Source: an uncultured Balneola sp. (GTDB taxonomy: Bacteria > Bacteroidota > Rhodothermia > Balneolales > Balneolaceae). Taken from it: a stretch of DNA of 64,000 nucleotides. The notes under the pieces were generated by a model, which was given only the letters and a program-made list of their open reading frames with translations, was not told where the DNA came from and searched no databases. Positions 18,116 through 26,427 of this stretch are shown piece by piece. Position 1 is the stretch's first letter. Each line of letters starts with the position of its first letter. The stretch lies in contig CABZVB010000002.1 in NCBI GenBank assembly GCA_902529115.1, positions 62,001 through 126,000 of the forward strand, given 5' to 3'. A program made the translations under genes and the position numbers.

Positions 18116-19384
18116 TTACAAATATTCCCGGTCAATATACTTTTTTAAGATATCCGGTACTCTAACACGGCCGTTTTCGGTTTGATAGGTTTCAACTATG
18201 GCAGAAAGTACCCTAGGAAGCGCCAGCCCCGAGCCATTAAGAGTATGGACCATTTCGGTCTCTTTCTCCCCTTTTCTGTATCTAAGCTGCATTCTTCTAG
18301 CTTGAAAAGCCTCAAAATTGGAACAAGAACTCACCTCTAACCACCGTTGTTGACCTGGGCTCCAAACTTCTAGATCATATTTCTTTGTTTGAGTGAAACC
18401 CATATCACCTGTACACATGAGCAAGGTCTGGTAGGCTAAGCCTAGTTTTTGAAGTAGCGACTCCACATGTACCCGTAACAATTCCAACGTTGCATACGAC
18501 TCTTCTGGCTTAACAAAATGAACTAGTTCAACCTTATCAAATTGATGCAATCTGTTTAACCCTCTTACGTCCTTGCCATACGAACCTGCCTCTCTTCTCC
18601 AGCAGGGGGTGTGGCATACATAACGAATCGGTAACTGTTCTTCAGAAAGTATCTCGTCCCGATGGAAGTTAGTTACTGGTACTTCAGCAGTGGGTATCGC
18701 AAAAAAAGCATCCCTTGGAATCTCATACATCATATCTTCCTTGTCAGGAATTTGACCTGTACCCCGAGCTGAATCCTCATTAATAAAATAAGGGGCCTGC
18801 ATTTCAATATAGCCTGCTTTATTAGCCTCATCTATAAAAAAATGAATGAGCGTTCGCTGCAACTGCGCTAGGGGTCCAATGTAAAAAGGAAAACCTCCAC
18901 CCGTAACCTTCACCCCTCGTTCAAAGTCCAACCAACCACATCTCTCTAAGATATCCCAGTGCGGTTTTAGCCATGATTGTGTATCGGGTGAACCCCAAGT
19001 ACCGTACACTTGATTATCTTCTTCTGAATGTCCAATCGGAACACTTGGATGCGCAACATTAGGTATCCTAAGTAATAATGATGTACGCTCCTCAGCAATC
19101 ACATTCAGCTTATCTTCCAATTTTTTGACTTCATCTTTAGATTTAGAAGTTTCCTGAATTATGGCTTGAGCTTCCTCCTTTTTACCACTAGCCATTAAAG
19201 CTCCGATTTGTTTAGCCAACTTATTACTCTTGGCTCTAAGAAGATCTATCTTATGGACCAATTGGCGCCACTGCTCGTCTTTATCAATGAGTTGCTGAAC
19301 AAGTTGAGCGTTATTCTCCCCTTTGTTGTTCATTGAATCTATAACTAACTGTGGGTTTTCCTTTATAAATGTAATGTCTAACAT
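18116..19384 (-). CDS. serS: seryl-tRNA synthetase
   Basis: A class II aminoacyl-tRNA synthetase charging tRNA-Ser. Residues 1-105 form the long antiparallel coiled-coil arm that holds the tRNA long variable arm. The catalytic core has motif 2 as RYVCHTPCWRREAGS near 255-270 and motif 3 as GSGLALPRVLSAI near 385. The 422 residues are the normal length. Reading towards the start, an AAGGAGT lies directly before the ATG, too close to be an ideal ribosome binding site. The gene stands alone. Confidence 0.97.
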   Translation of the reverse strand: MLDITFIKENPQLVIDSMNNKGENNAQLVQQLIDKDEQWRQLVHKIDLLRAKSNKLAKQIGALMASGKKEEAQAIIQETSKSKDEVKKLEDKLNVIAEERTSLLLRIPNVAHPSVPIGHSEEDNQVYGTWGSPDTQSWLKPHWDILERCGWLDFERGVKVTGGGFPFYIGPLAQLQRTLIHFFIDEANKAGYIEMQAPYFINEDSARGTGQIPDKEDMMYEIPRDAFFAIPTAEVPVTNFHRDEILSEEQLPIRYVCHTPCWRREAGSYGKDVRGLNRLHQFDKVELVHFVKPEESYATLELLRVHVESLLQKLGLAYQTLLMCTGDMGFTQTKKYDLEVWSPGQQRWLEVSSCSNFEAFQARRMQLRYRKGEKETEMVHTLNGSGLALPRVLSAIVETYQTENGRVRVPDILKKYIDREYL

Positions 19385-19621
19385 ACTCCTTAAATTAGGT
19401 TACCATTCAAAGATACAAGGTCTAGAAACATTTAGTTAAGCTTTTTTAATTGTTTAGGAAGTTAAAGTAATTCCGTTTTAATCATTAGTTTTGTAATTTT
19501 AATTTTTGAATTTTTTGGAATTCAATCCTTTATTTTAGATAATTTAGGGAATTCATCACTCTTGCCAACCTAAAATGGGCGCTCATACATAGAAAACTCC
19601 ATCATATAAACCGTCCAGATT

Positions 19622-20104
19622 ATGACACCACTACTAGACGATATTGACGTTAAAATTTTGAATCACTTACAAGAACAGGGCAGAGCACAGCGAAATAAAA
19701 TTGCGGAACTCGTTGGTTTGTCTGTGCCTTCTGTTTCAGAGCGTATGAAAAAACTTGAGGAACGTGGGCTCATTAAGGGGTATCATGCTATTCTTAACGA
19801 TAAAGATTTTCATTTTGACATTAGTGCCTTTCTATTTGTTCAGGTAGATGGCTCAGAGCATTACAATAATTTTGTAGAGGAAACTTTGAGAGAATCTGAA
19901 ATTTTAGAGTGTCATAGCATTACTGGTGAAGGATCGCACTTATTAAAAGTGCGAACAAAAAATACTGCCTCTTTCGAACAGCTTTTATCAAGAATTCAAT
20001 CATGGGTTGGAGTGGATAAAACACGGTCTAATTTGGTTCTTTCTAGTTTTAAGGAAACACGAAGCATACCTATTGAACAATCTACTGAATTGTTGAAACG
20101 CTAA
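19622..20104 (+). CDS. Lrp/AsnC family transcriptional regulator
   Basis: A 160-residue feast/famine regulator. The N-terminal winged helix-turn-helix reads DDIDVKILNHLQEQGRAQRN then KIAELVGLSVPSVSERMKKLEERG, and the C-terminal RAM (alpha/beta sandwich ligand-binding) domain spans roughly 68-150. These proteins form octamers that respond to amino acids and wrap DNA. Its target is not evident: the sigma-54 activator starts 80 bases downstream on the same strand and serS is divergent. The 237-base upstream region is very AT-rich, as expected for an autoregulated promoter. Confidence 0.88.
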   Translation: MTPLLDDIDVKILNHLQEQGRAQRNKIAELVGLSVPSVSERMKKLEERGLIKGYHAILNDKDFHFDISAFLFVQVDGSEHYNNFVEETLRESEILECHSITGEGSHLLKVRTKNTASFEQLLSRIQSWVGVDKTRSNLVLSSFKETRSIPIEQSTELLKR

Positions 20105-20184
20105 TAGAGTAACAAAAGTACTCTTAATAGCCCTATCTGTGTAACAAATTTCGTATATTGCGACATAATGTCATAATTATAATT

Positions 20185-21567
20185 ATGGATAGAGAAGTAT
20201 TTCAAGAACAATTTGGACTTATAGGTAGTTCTGACGCACTACGGCAGGTAATTGATAAAATAATGCAGGTTGCACAAACCGATATCACTGTTCTCTTACA
20301 AGGTGAAAGTGGTGTTGGTAAAGATGTTACCGCACGAGCTATTCATGGTATGAGTCACCGTAAGCATAATGAGCTTATTATTGTGAATTGTGGAGCTATT
20401 CCAGAAGGTATTATTGAAAGTGAGCTATTTGGTCATGAGAAAGGAGCATTTACTGGGGCAAATGACGCTCGAAAAGGATACTTTGAAAAGGCCGATGAAG
20501 GAACAATATTTTTAGATGAAATAGGTGATACTCCAAAAGATGTTCAAGTAAAACTTCTACGAATTTTAGAAAATGGCGAATTCTTTAGGGTTGGATCATC
20601 CAAAGTTCAAACAACTGAAGTTCGAATTATTGCTGCTACAAATAAAGACCTTTGGGAATTAGTAAAAGAAGGTAGTTTTCGAGAGGATTTATATTATCGA
20701 TTGAATACCGTTCAAATACATCTGCCTGCATTACGGGATAGATCGGAGGACGTTATCCCTATCTTTAGAAATTTTGTTGAGCATTACTCAAAAAAATATG
20801 ACTCTGTATTTAGAGGCTTTTCTGACGATGCAAAAGCCCTTCTTAGATCCTATCGATGGCCTGGTAATATTCGCGAACTTCGTAATATTGCCGAGCAGCT
20901 AGTTGTTTTAGAAAAATCACAGTTTATCGATATTGAGATTCTCAGAAAATACTTAAAAGGACGCCAAAGGACAGGTTCTGCTGATAATCTACCTATGCTC
21001 CAAGAAAATGTATACAGTAGAAATAGCCAAAATCAACAAACTTCTCATCAAGGTTCAGAACTAATTTATCGCGCTCTTCTTGAAATGAGCAACGATATTG
21101 GTGATTTAAAAAAAATGCTAGCAAATCTCGTATACTCGCTATTCTCAAATAAAAATAATCCGAAGCTACCTGCATTATTAGGTTCTGGAGAGAATGCATC
21201 CTCACTGGATAATATATATGCCAATAGTGGGTTATCTAATCCTCTAGACTACACTAATTCCAAGCACACCGAATTAGATCAATCTAAGAATCAAAATGCA
21301 TTGAATTGTGCTTCAACTCTTCATAAAGATGACATAAACGGAGAAGAGTTTGAACCCTATGATGAGCCATATCAGGAGGAAGAGAATGATTTTGTACTAC
21401 AATTAAAAGGAAAAGAAATTCCTTCACTAGAGGAAACTGAAAAATTTCTTATCCAAAAAGCACTGGAAATTTTTGGCGGCAATAGACGTAAAGCCTCTGA
21501 AACACTCGGAATAAGTGAACGCACCCTATACAGGAAATTGGATCAATACGGATTAGAAAAAAAATAA
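20185..21567 (+). CDS. sigma-54-dependent transcriptional activator without receiver domain
   Basis: A bacterial enhancer-binding protein. The AAA+ domain starts almost at the N-terminus, with Walker A GESGVGKD (40-47), the sigma-54-contacting loop GAFTGA (87-92), Walker B TIFLDE (107-112) and RWPGNIREL near 230. A low-complexity, acidic linker of about 140 residues (270-410) separates it from a C-terminal Fis-type helix-turn-helix (about 425-458). There is no phosphorylation or ligand domain, so activity is probably controlled by expression or partners. I chose the ATG at 20185. A longer frame begins at a TTG at 20158 but adds only nine unlikely residues. lptE follows 24 bases downstream, an arrangement repeated in Bacteroidota. 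Confidence 0.9.
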   Translation: MDREVFQEQFGLIGSSDALRQVIDKIMQVAQTDITVLLQGESGVGKDVTARAIHGMSHRKHNELIIVNCGAIPEGIIESELFGHEKGAFTGANDARKGYFEKADEGTIFLDEIGDTPKDVQVKLLRILENGEFFRVGSSKVQTTEVRIIAATNKDLWELVKEGSFREDLYYRLNTVQIHLPALRDRSEDVIPIFRNFVEHYSKKYDSVFRGFSDDAKALLRSYRWPGNIRELRNIAEQLVVLEKSQFIDIEILRKYLKGRQRTGSADNLPMLQENVYSRNSQNQQTSHQGSELIYRALLEMSNDIGDLKKMLANLVYSLFSNKNNPKLPALLGSGENASSLDNIYANSGLSNPLDYTNSKHTELDQSKNQNALNCASTLHKDDINGEEFEPYDEPYQEEENDFVLQLKGKEIPSLEETEKFLIQKALEIFGGNRRKASETLGISERTLYRKLDQYGLEKK

Positions 21568-21590
21568 CAAACGCCCATTCATATCTAGCT

Positions 21591-22154
21591 ATGCAAAAGA
21601 GAGCCCATTATAACTGTCTAAATGTCTCTATTATGTGGCGAATAAAAAACAATCTACTAAACTATTTATTTTTGGGACTAATGAGCTTACACCTATCGTG
21701 CCTTAGTTATAGTTTTACGGGAGCCTCCATACCTGAAGGTGTCAACACTATTTACATCCCTTTCTTCCCGGATCAATCTGGCAGTGGATTAGGAGACTTA
21801 AGTGATCGTTTGAATACATCCCTGATTGAACAATTTGTAAATCAGAGTAGATTAGCACTAGCTACTAATCTTGAATCTGCGGATGCATTTATTGAAGGAC
21901 AAATTCAAACCTACACTAACCGCCCTTTTTCAATCGGTGGAAATGAGCAGGCCAACCAAAACCAAGTTAGCATAACTGTTCAAGCTCGTTTTCAATATGC
22001 AAGCAGTAAAGAAGCGCTTTGGACTAGAAGTTTTACAAGTAGCTTCACTTATGATCCCACAGAAGATCCGATCAATGGTGAATTAGAAGCTGCAACCGAA
22101 ACCTTATCACAGATTGCAAATAATATGTTCAATGATGCCGTCAGTAATTGGTGA
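21591..22154 (+). CDS. lptE: LptE-family LPS assembly lipoprotein
   Basis: The bacteroidete version of LptE, the outer-membrane lipoprotein that plugs LptD and helps insert lipopolysaccharide. It has a hydrophobic signal ending in the lipobox LMSLHLSC, then YSFTGASIPEGVNTIYIPFF, the characteristic family opening, and a mostly beta domain to residue 187. The first ATG is 21591, but the ATG at 21636 (protein starting MWRIKNN) gives a signal peptide of normal length and is the better start. It is probably cotranscribed with the sigma-54 activator upstream. Confidence 0.82.
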   Translation: MQKRAHYNCLNVSIMWRIKNNLLNYLFLGLMSLHLSCLSYSFTGASIPEGVNTIYIPFFPDQSGSGLGDLSDRLNTSLIEQFVNQSRLALATNLESADAFIEGQIQTYTNRPFSIGGNEQANQNQVSITVQARFQYASSKEALWTRSFTSSFTYDPTEDPINGELEAATETLSQIANNMFNDAVSNW

Positions 22155-22285
22155 TAATCCCACTTATCCTATAGAATTTAACCCACCATTTCTAAGAAAT
22201 CAGTTGCTCTTCGCAAGCTATGACAAAACAATAAATTTACATTTTTTATATATAGCTTAAAGCCGATATATTACACCTTTATGAT

Positions 22286-22888
22286 ATGAAGACTTTTCCA
22301 TTTACTATACCACCCTCACTAAATAGTTACGTAGAGCAATTCGATGCCGATCCAGCACGTATGACACGAAAGCTAGAACGTCACGTTTCTAGAAGAGACC
22401 CTGACGCGGTAGGGCACTTTTTACTAGCTTGGTTTCATTATTTAGAAGACAATCAAAATAAAGCCATTGCCGAAGCGCTTAAAGCAAAAACCTATGCTCC
22501 AGGAAGTCCCTTAATGGAACATTTACACTACTACTTGTTGCATCCGGAACAATTCAATGCCAAAATTCCAGAAATTAGTAAAATAGGTAGAAAAGTATTA
22601 GTCCAGGGATCCAGATCGGCTCAAATACTTGACCTAGATCGACTTATTGAACTCCTTGAGGCAGTTGAAAGTCAACGTCTTAACTATTCATATGAAGAGG
22701 TAAGTGATGAAGATTTAAGTCAGAACTCATCCGACGTTGCCGAGATTATATCGGAAACTTTAGCAAGGATACATGAGGCTCAAGGTAATAAAAAGGAAGC
22801 AATTCATATGTATGAACGTTTAGTTACTGTGAATGAAGAAAAAGCTGACACCTACACAAGTAAGATTGAAGAATTGAAGTCTGATTAA
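22286..22888 (+). CDS. TPR-like hypothetical protein
   Basis: A 200-residue soluble protein with no signal peptide. Helical repeats resembling tetratricopeptide units are visible: DAVGHFLLAWFHYLEDNQNK with AIAEALKAK (about 52-78) and LARIHEAQGNKKEAIHMYER (about 161-181). An acidic stretch EEVSDEDLSQNS lies between. In many Bacteroidota a TPR protein sits after the sigma-54 activator and lptE and before secG. The order here fits, but secG is not present next to it. I infer a scaffolding role and cannot name a partner. Confidence 0.65.
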   Translation: MKTFPFTIPPSLNSYVEQFDADPARMTRKLERHVSRRDPDAVGHFLLAWFHYLEDNQNKAIAEALKAKTYAPGSPLMEHLHYYLLHPEQFNAKIPEISKIGRKVLVQGSRSAQILDLDRLIELLEAVESQRLNYSYEEVSDEDLSQNSSDVAEIISETLARIHEAQGNKKEAIHMYERLVTVNEEKADTYTSKIEELKSD

Positions 22889-22961
22889 TAATAAATTTTA
22901 TCTTTTCTAAATCAAAATAGATCCAAAACGTGACTTATTTCTTTCTTTAATTCTCTATACT

Positions 22962-23603
22962 CTAACTATATCCTAAATAAGGATTATAGAATCTCTCATG
23001 ACCAATAGTTGTACTTGGACCATGTCCTGGAAATACATTCACTTCGTCTCCCAATTCTAATAACTCTTTACGAATACTAAAAAGAAGCAAAGATGAATCA
23101 CCTTTGTAAAGATCTGTTCTACCTATGCTTTCCTTAAAAAGTGCATCTCCAGAAAGCAATATCCCTTCATTTTCTATAAAAAATGAACAATGATCAGGTG
23201 CATGTCCTGGCGTATAAAGGACTTTTATTTCTATACTTTGAAGCTTAATGACTTGATTATGAGTCAAAGAAAGAGGACTAACTGATGGAAGAATAGCATT
23301 AATACCAAACATACGAGCTTGTTGCTCAAAATTTTCCCATAAAAAAGCTTCTTTTTTAAAATGGTACAGAGGCGAGTTAATTTTTTTAAATAAACCATGT
23401 AAACCCAGAATGTGATCTACATGAGCATGAGTAAGTAGTATAAGATCAATATCAAGATTATGTTTCTCCAGGAACTCAAATAACATATCGAATTCCCTAT
23501 CGTTTGAGAATCCTGCATCTATCAACACAGAATGTCTGGAATCATCCCAAAGCAAATATGTATTTTGCGCGAATGGACCTACTTCAAATCGTTGAATTTG
23601 CAT
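22962..23603 (-). CDS. metallo-beta-lactamase fold hydrolase (glyoxalase II-like)
   Basis: A 213-residue MBL-fold enzyme with the metal motif THAHVDH (His59, His61, Asp63, His64), a further histidine in YTPGHAPDHCSFF, the bridging aspartate in LLSGDALF and a last histidine in VFPGHGPST. This set matches YcbL/glyoxalase II-type hydrolases that split thioesters such as S-lactoylglutathione. The C-terminal glutathione-binding domain of true GloB is absent, so the substrate is open. It follows rpmE on the same strand, with a terminator-like hairpin ending at its own start codon. Confidence 0.85.
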   Translation of the reverse strand: MQIQRFEVGPFAQNTYLLWDDSRHSVLIDAGFSNDREFDMLFEFLEKHNLDIDLILLTHAHVDHILGLHGLFKKINSPLYHFKKEAFLWENFEQQARMFGINAILPSVSPLSLTHNQVIKLQSIEIKVLYTPGHAPDHCSFFIENEGILLSGDALFKESIGRTDLYKGDSSLLLFSIRKELLELGDEVNVFPGHGPSTTIGHERFYNPYLGYS

Positions 23604-23626
23604 AAAAAAGCCATATAAGGATGGCT
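23604..23626 (-). terminator. rpmE terminator abutting the next start codon
   Basis: Read on the minus strand, AGCCAT pairs with ATGGCT around the six-base loop CCTTAT and is followed by a T-run that runs directly into the ATG of the MBL hydrolase (23603-23601). It looks like a short intrinsic terminator behind rpmE (10 bases past its stop), or an attenuator that also sets access to the downstream start. Confidence 0.65.
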
Positions 23627-23635
23627 ACAGAATTA

Positions 23636-23848
23636 CTATTTCTTATCATACATACGTTTAAATCGATCAACTCGACCAGCCTTAGATGTGAAATTAGTGT
23701 TCTTTGTATAAAAGGGATGATTACGAGAATCAACATCTGGCTTATATATTCCGTCTTTAGTATTTAACGTACTACGTGTTTTGATTTGAGTACCATCGCT
23801 TAGTAAAACGGTTACTTCTTTATAATTTGGGTGAATGCCTGCTTTCAT
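23636..23848 (-). CDS. rpmE: 50S ribosomal protein bL31, zinc-free form
   Basis: A 70-residue bL31 beginning MKAGIHPNYKEVTVLLSDGT and ending FTSKAGRVDRFKRMYDKK. bL31 sits in the central protuberance and makes the B1b bridge to the 30S subunit. The zinc-binding cysteines of the C+ form are missing: there is no cysteine in the protein. This is therefore the zinc-independent type. A single-gene unit is likely because a terminator hairpin follows 10 bases after the stop. Confidence 0.93.
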   Translation of the reverse strand: MKAGIHPNYKEVTVLLSDGTQIKTRSTLNTKDGIYKPDVDSRNHPFYTKNTNFTSKAGRVDRFKRMYDKK

Positions 23849-23925
23849 ATATCTTTCATTAATTTAACAGATATTAAAGATAAATAATAAAATCTAATCT
23901 CTCAATTCATTCAGAAATAATTCTT

Positions 23926-25440
23926 TTATTCTATTTCGTATCCAGAACTCGTATCTAATTGATCCAACATAGTGCCCAACATATCAGTATATTTTGTAGT
24001 TTGGTTTATTTCCTCTTTTCCTAGCATAGAATGTTGGTGTAAGGCTTCTAGTGTAATGTCCATCCAGGCACAGATATCTGTATCCTCTGTTAACTCACCC
24101 ATAACATCTGCTACGGCTTCTTTTAGTCCTTTTACATGCATCAATGCATCTTTGTAGTCATTGTCATTAATATGGTCACCCAATATCAATTCATTTCCTA
24201 ACTCAAAATGAAGACCTATTGGCTCATAGATCGATGCTGATTCCTCATTACGTTTAGATGGGTCAGGGAAGTAGTTTTTATACACTTTGGTGATAGCTTT
24301 ACCTACAATAAGTTTTGCTACATTAATGGCGCCCTCTTGTTCTCCTTCATAGACAAGTTCTAACTTACCTGTGAGAGCCGGAATAATATGATAAAGGTCA
24401 CTAACCCTAATTTGAGTTTCATCTTCTCCCTGAAGCAACGCCCTTCTTTCTGCAGCACTTATCATTTGTTCCATAGCTGTAATAGTCATACGGGTAGATA
24501 CACCGCTCTTTTGATCAATATACTCAGATGCCCTAGCTTCAAATGCCACTTGTTCTAAAATATATCTGTATGCATCTGGTATCCGAACGTCAACACTCAT
24601 TTCTCTATGCGCCCAGGATTCCTGAGCGGTGATTTTCATCGCCGTTTCAATATCCTTTGGATAATGAGTAATAATTTGGGCATCTATTCGGTCTTTAAGC
24701 GGGGTGATTATATTCCCACGATTGGTATAATCTTCGGGGTTGGCTGAAAATGCCATGCATACATCCAATGGCATTCTAAACTTAAAACCTCTAATCTGAA
24801 TATCTCTCTCTTGCATAATGTTTAGCAAAGCAACCTGTATCCTTGGTTGCAAATCAGGTAATTCGTTTATTATGAAAATACCTCTGTTGGATCTAGGTAT
24901 TAGTCCAAAATTAATGGAATCTTCATGGGACAAATCTAATTTTTGAGATGCCGCTTTAATAGGATCTATATCACCGATTAGATCAGAGACTGTGGTATCT
25001 GGAGTAGCTAATTTCTCACTAAAACGTTCTTCTCGACTAACCCAATCAATAGGTGTATCATCTCCCATATTGTTCAAAATTTCACGAGCAAAACGTGACA
25101 AAGGATAAAATGGGTCATCATGAATGATTGATCCTTTAACAATAGGGATATAATCATCTAACAGATAAGTCATTTGGCGAAGCAGACGAGTTTTCCCCTG
25201 CCCTCTCAGGCCTAACAATATGAAATCGTGTTTGGCTAATATAGCCTGCTGTATCTGCGGTATTACAGTTTCTTCATATCCTAATATACCATCAAATGTG
25301 ACCTGATCAGATCTCATTCGTGCAATTAAGTTTTTCCTCATTTCTTCTTTAATGGATACACTTTTCCAACCCGATTCTTTTAAATCGCCTAAAGTACTTA
25401 CTTTATCGACTAATCCCATTTTAAACGTTTTATGTTTCAT
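23926..25440 (-). CDS. MoxR/magnesium-chelatase-I-like AAA+ ATPase
   Basis: A 504-residue AAA+ protein of the ChlI/MoxR helix-2-insert clade. Walker A is GLRGQGKT (77-84). Walker B is IFIINE (188-193), with Asn in place of the usual Asp. NIMQERDIQIRGFKF (217-231) is the helix-2 insert region, and AFSANPEDYTNRGNIITPL carries sensor 1. The remaining 200 residues include the lid and an extension. Such ATPases usually remodel targets with a von Willebrand A partner or insert a cofactor metal. No VWA gene and no chlorophyll or cobalamin genes are adjacent, so the partner must be elsewhere. It is divergent from the SDR gene. Confidence 0.8.
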   Translation of the reverse strand: MKHKTFKMGLVDKVSTLGDLKESGWKSVSIKEEMRKNLIARMRSDQVTFDGILGYEETVIPQIQQAILAKHDFILLGLRGQGKTRLLRQMTYLLDDYIPIVKGSIIHDDPFYPLSRFAREILNNMGDDTPIDWVSREERFSEKLATPDTTVSDLIGDIDPIKAASQKLDLSHEDSINFGLIPRSNRGIFIINELPDLQPRIQVALLNIMQERDIQIRGFKFRMPLDVCMAFSANPEDYTNRGNIITPLKDRIDAQIITHYPKDIETAMKITAQESWAHREMSVDVRIPDAYRYILEQVAFEARASEYIDQKSGVSTRMTITAMEQMISAAERRALLQGEDETQIRVSDLYHIIPALTGKLELVYEGEQEGAINVAKLIVGKAITKVYKNYFPDPSKRNEESASIYEPIGLHFELGNELILGDHINDNDYKDALMHVKGLKEAVADVMGELTEDTDICAWMDITLEALHQHSMLGKEEINQTTKYTDMLGTMLDQLDTSSGYEIE

Positions 25441-25644
25441 TTTGTTTTTTAAATGTTGCGCATCTAATATCTTTAACTGTCGGTTTCAGCTAATCATTCA
25501 CTTTATACTAATAAATATTTAGCATTTTAATATCGTGCCTTGAGCTAATTAGCAGACACAGGAACGCTCAAATCCAATTAATAATTATTTTGTATAGATG
25601 ATCAAAATGTAACTATCAAATAATTAGTTAAATTACAAAGACCT

Positions 25645-26364
25645 ATGTCAAAACAAATTGCAGTAATTTTAGGTGGTAGCGGTGGGTTAGGAGAAGCTAT
25701 TGCCCATCATTTATTTGAATTAAACGACTATAGAATAGTCATCTCCTCTAGAGATCAGACAAAAGCAGAAACTATAGCGAGTCAAATTAATCAAAAAGGT
25801 GGCGAAGCATACGCCATCCCAGTAAATGTAACCAACGCAAAGACTCTCGCACAGGTTGCAGCTCAAATTTATCGTGAATTAGGCCCGATAGATGCACTCA
25901 TACATGCTTATGGAAAGGGCGTTATTCAAGCTTCTGCTAAAATCAACCCAGCATTAGCAGTTCAAGTTATAAATACCAATGTATTAGGGACTTTTTTATC
26001 GACACAAGCATTTCTTGAATATATGAATACCGAACATGCTCGAATGATCTACTTCCCAGGAACCATGGGAAAGTACATCATGAGAAATTCTGCGCTATAT
26101 TCTGCTACCAAGTTTGCCATTCAAGGAATGGTCAAAGGACTAGTCGAAGAATATAAAAGATCTAAAACCCAGTTTTCTCTTTTGTACTTAGGAGGTGTTA
26201 ACACACCTTTTTGGGATGATGAAGACATTCAAATGAAAGTAAAAAAAGAAGCCATGTTGAATCCTTCCGTGATCGCTAATGTCGTTGGTAACATACTAAA
26301 ACTTCCATCAACTCATGTAGTGAATGAAATGGTCATCCAACCAGATTCACATCAAATAGTGTAG
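25645..26364 (+). CDS. short-chain dehydrogenase/reductase
   Basis: A classical SDR of 239 residues with the NAD(P)-binding motif GGSGGLGE (10-17), an altered NAG region (HAYGKG, 88-92) and the catalytic YSATK with Tyr152 and Lys156. The usual active-site serine position lies in YFPGTMG, so Thr140 may replace it. SSRDQTK after the second strand suggests NADPH. No substrate can be assigned, and neighbouring genes (a MoxR ATPase and lysine transaminase on the opposite strand) give no clue. It converges on lat with 63 bases between. Confidence 0.85.
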   Translation: MSKQIAVILGGSGGLGEAIAHHLFELNDYRIVISSRDQTKAETIASQINQKGGEAYAIPVNVTNAKTLAQVAAQIYRELGPIDALIHAYGKGVIQASAKINPALAVQVINTNVLGTFLSTQAFLEYMNTEHARMIYFPGTMGKYIMRNSALYSATKFAIQGMVKGLVEEYKRSKTQFSLLYLGGVNTPFWDDEDIQMKVKKEAMLNPSVIANVVGNILKLPSTHVVNEMVIQPDSHQIV

Positions 26365-26427
26365 ATTTTTTCCGTCTCTGAGAAAAATCTGACTGTAATG
26401 GACTAAATCATAAATATATAGCTAACT

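Noticed and set aside
26363-26390. AGATTTTT/AAAAATCT hairpin at the end of the SDR gene, and GTCTCTGA/TCAGAGAC repeated 50 bases later
   Set aside because: AT-only arms with no T-run and a second dyad reaching into the lat coding end. Too weak for a terminator call.
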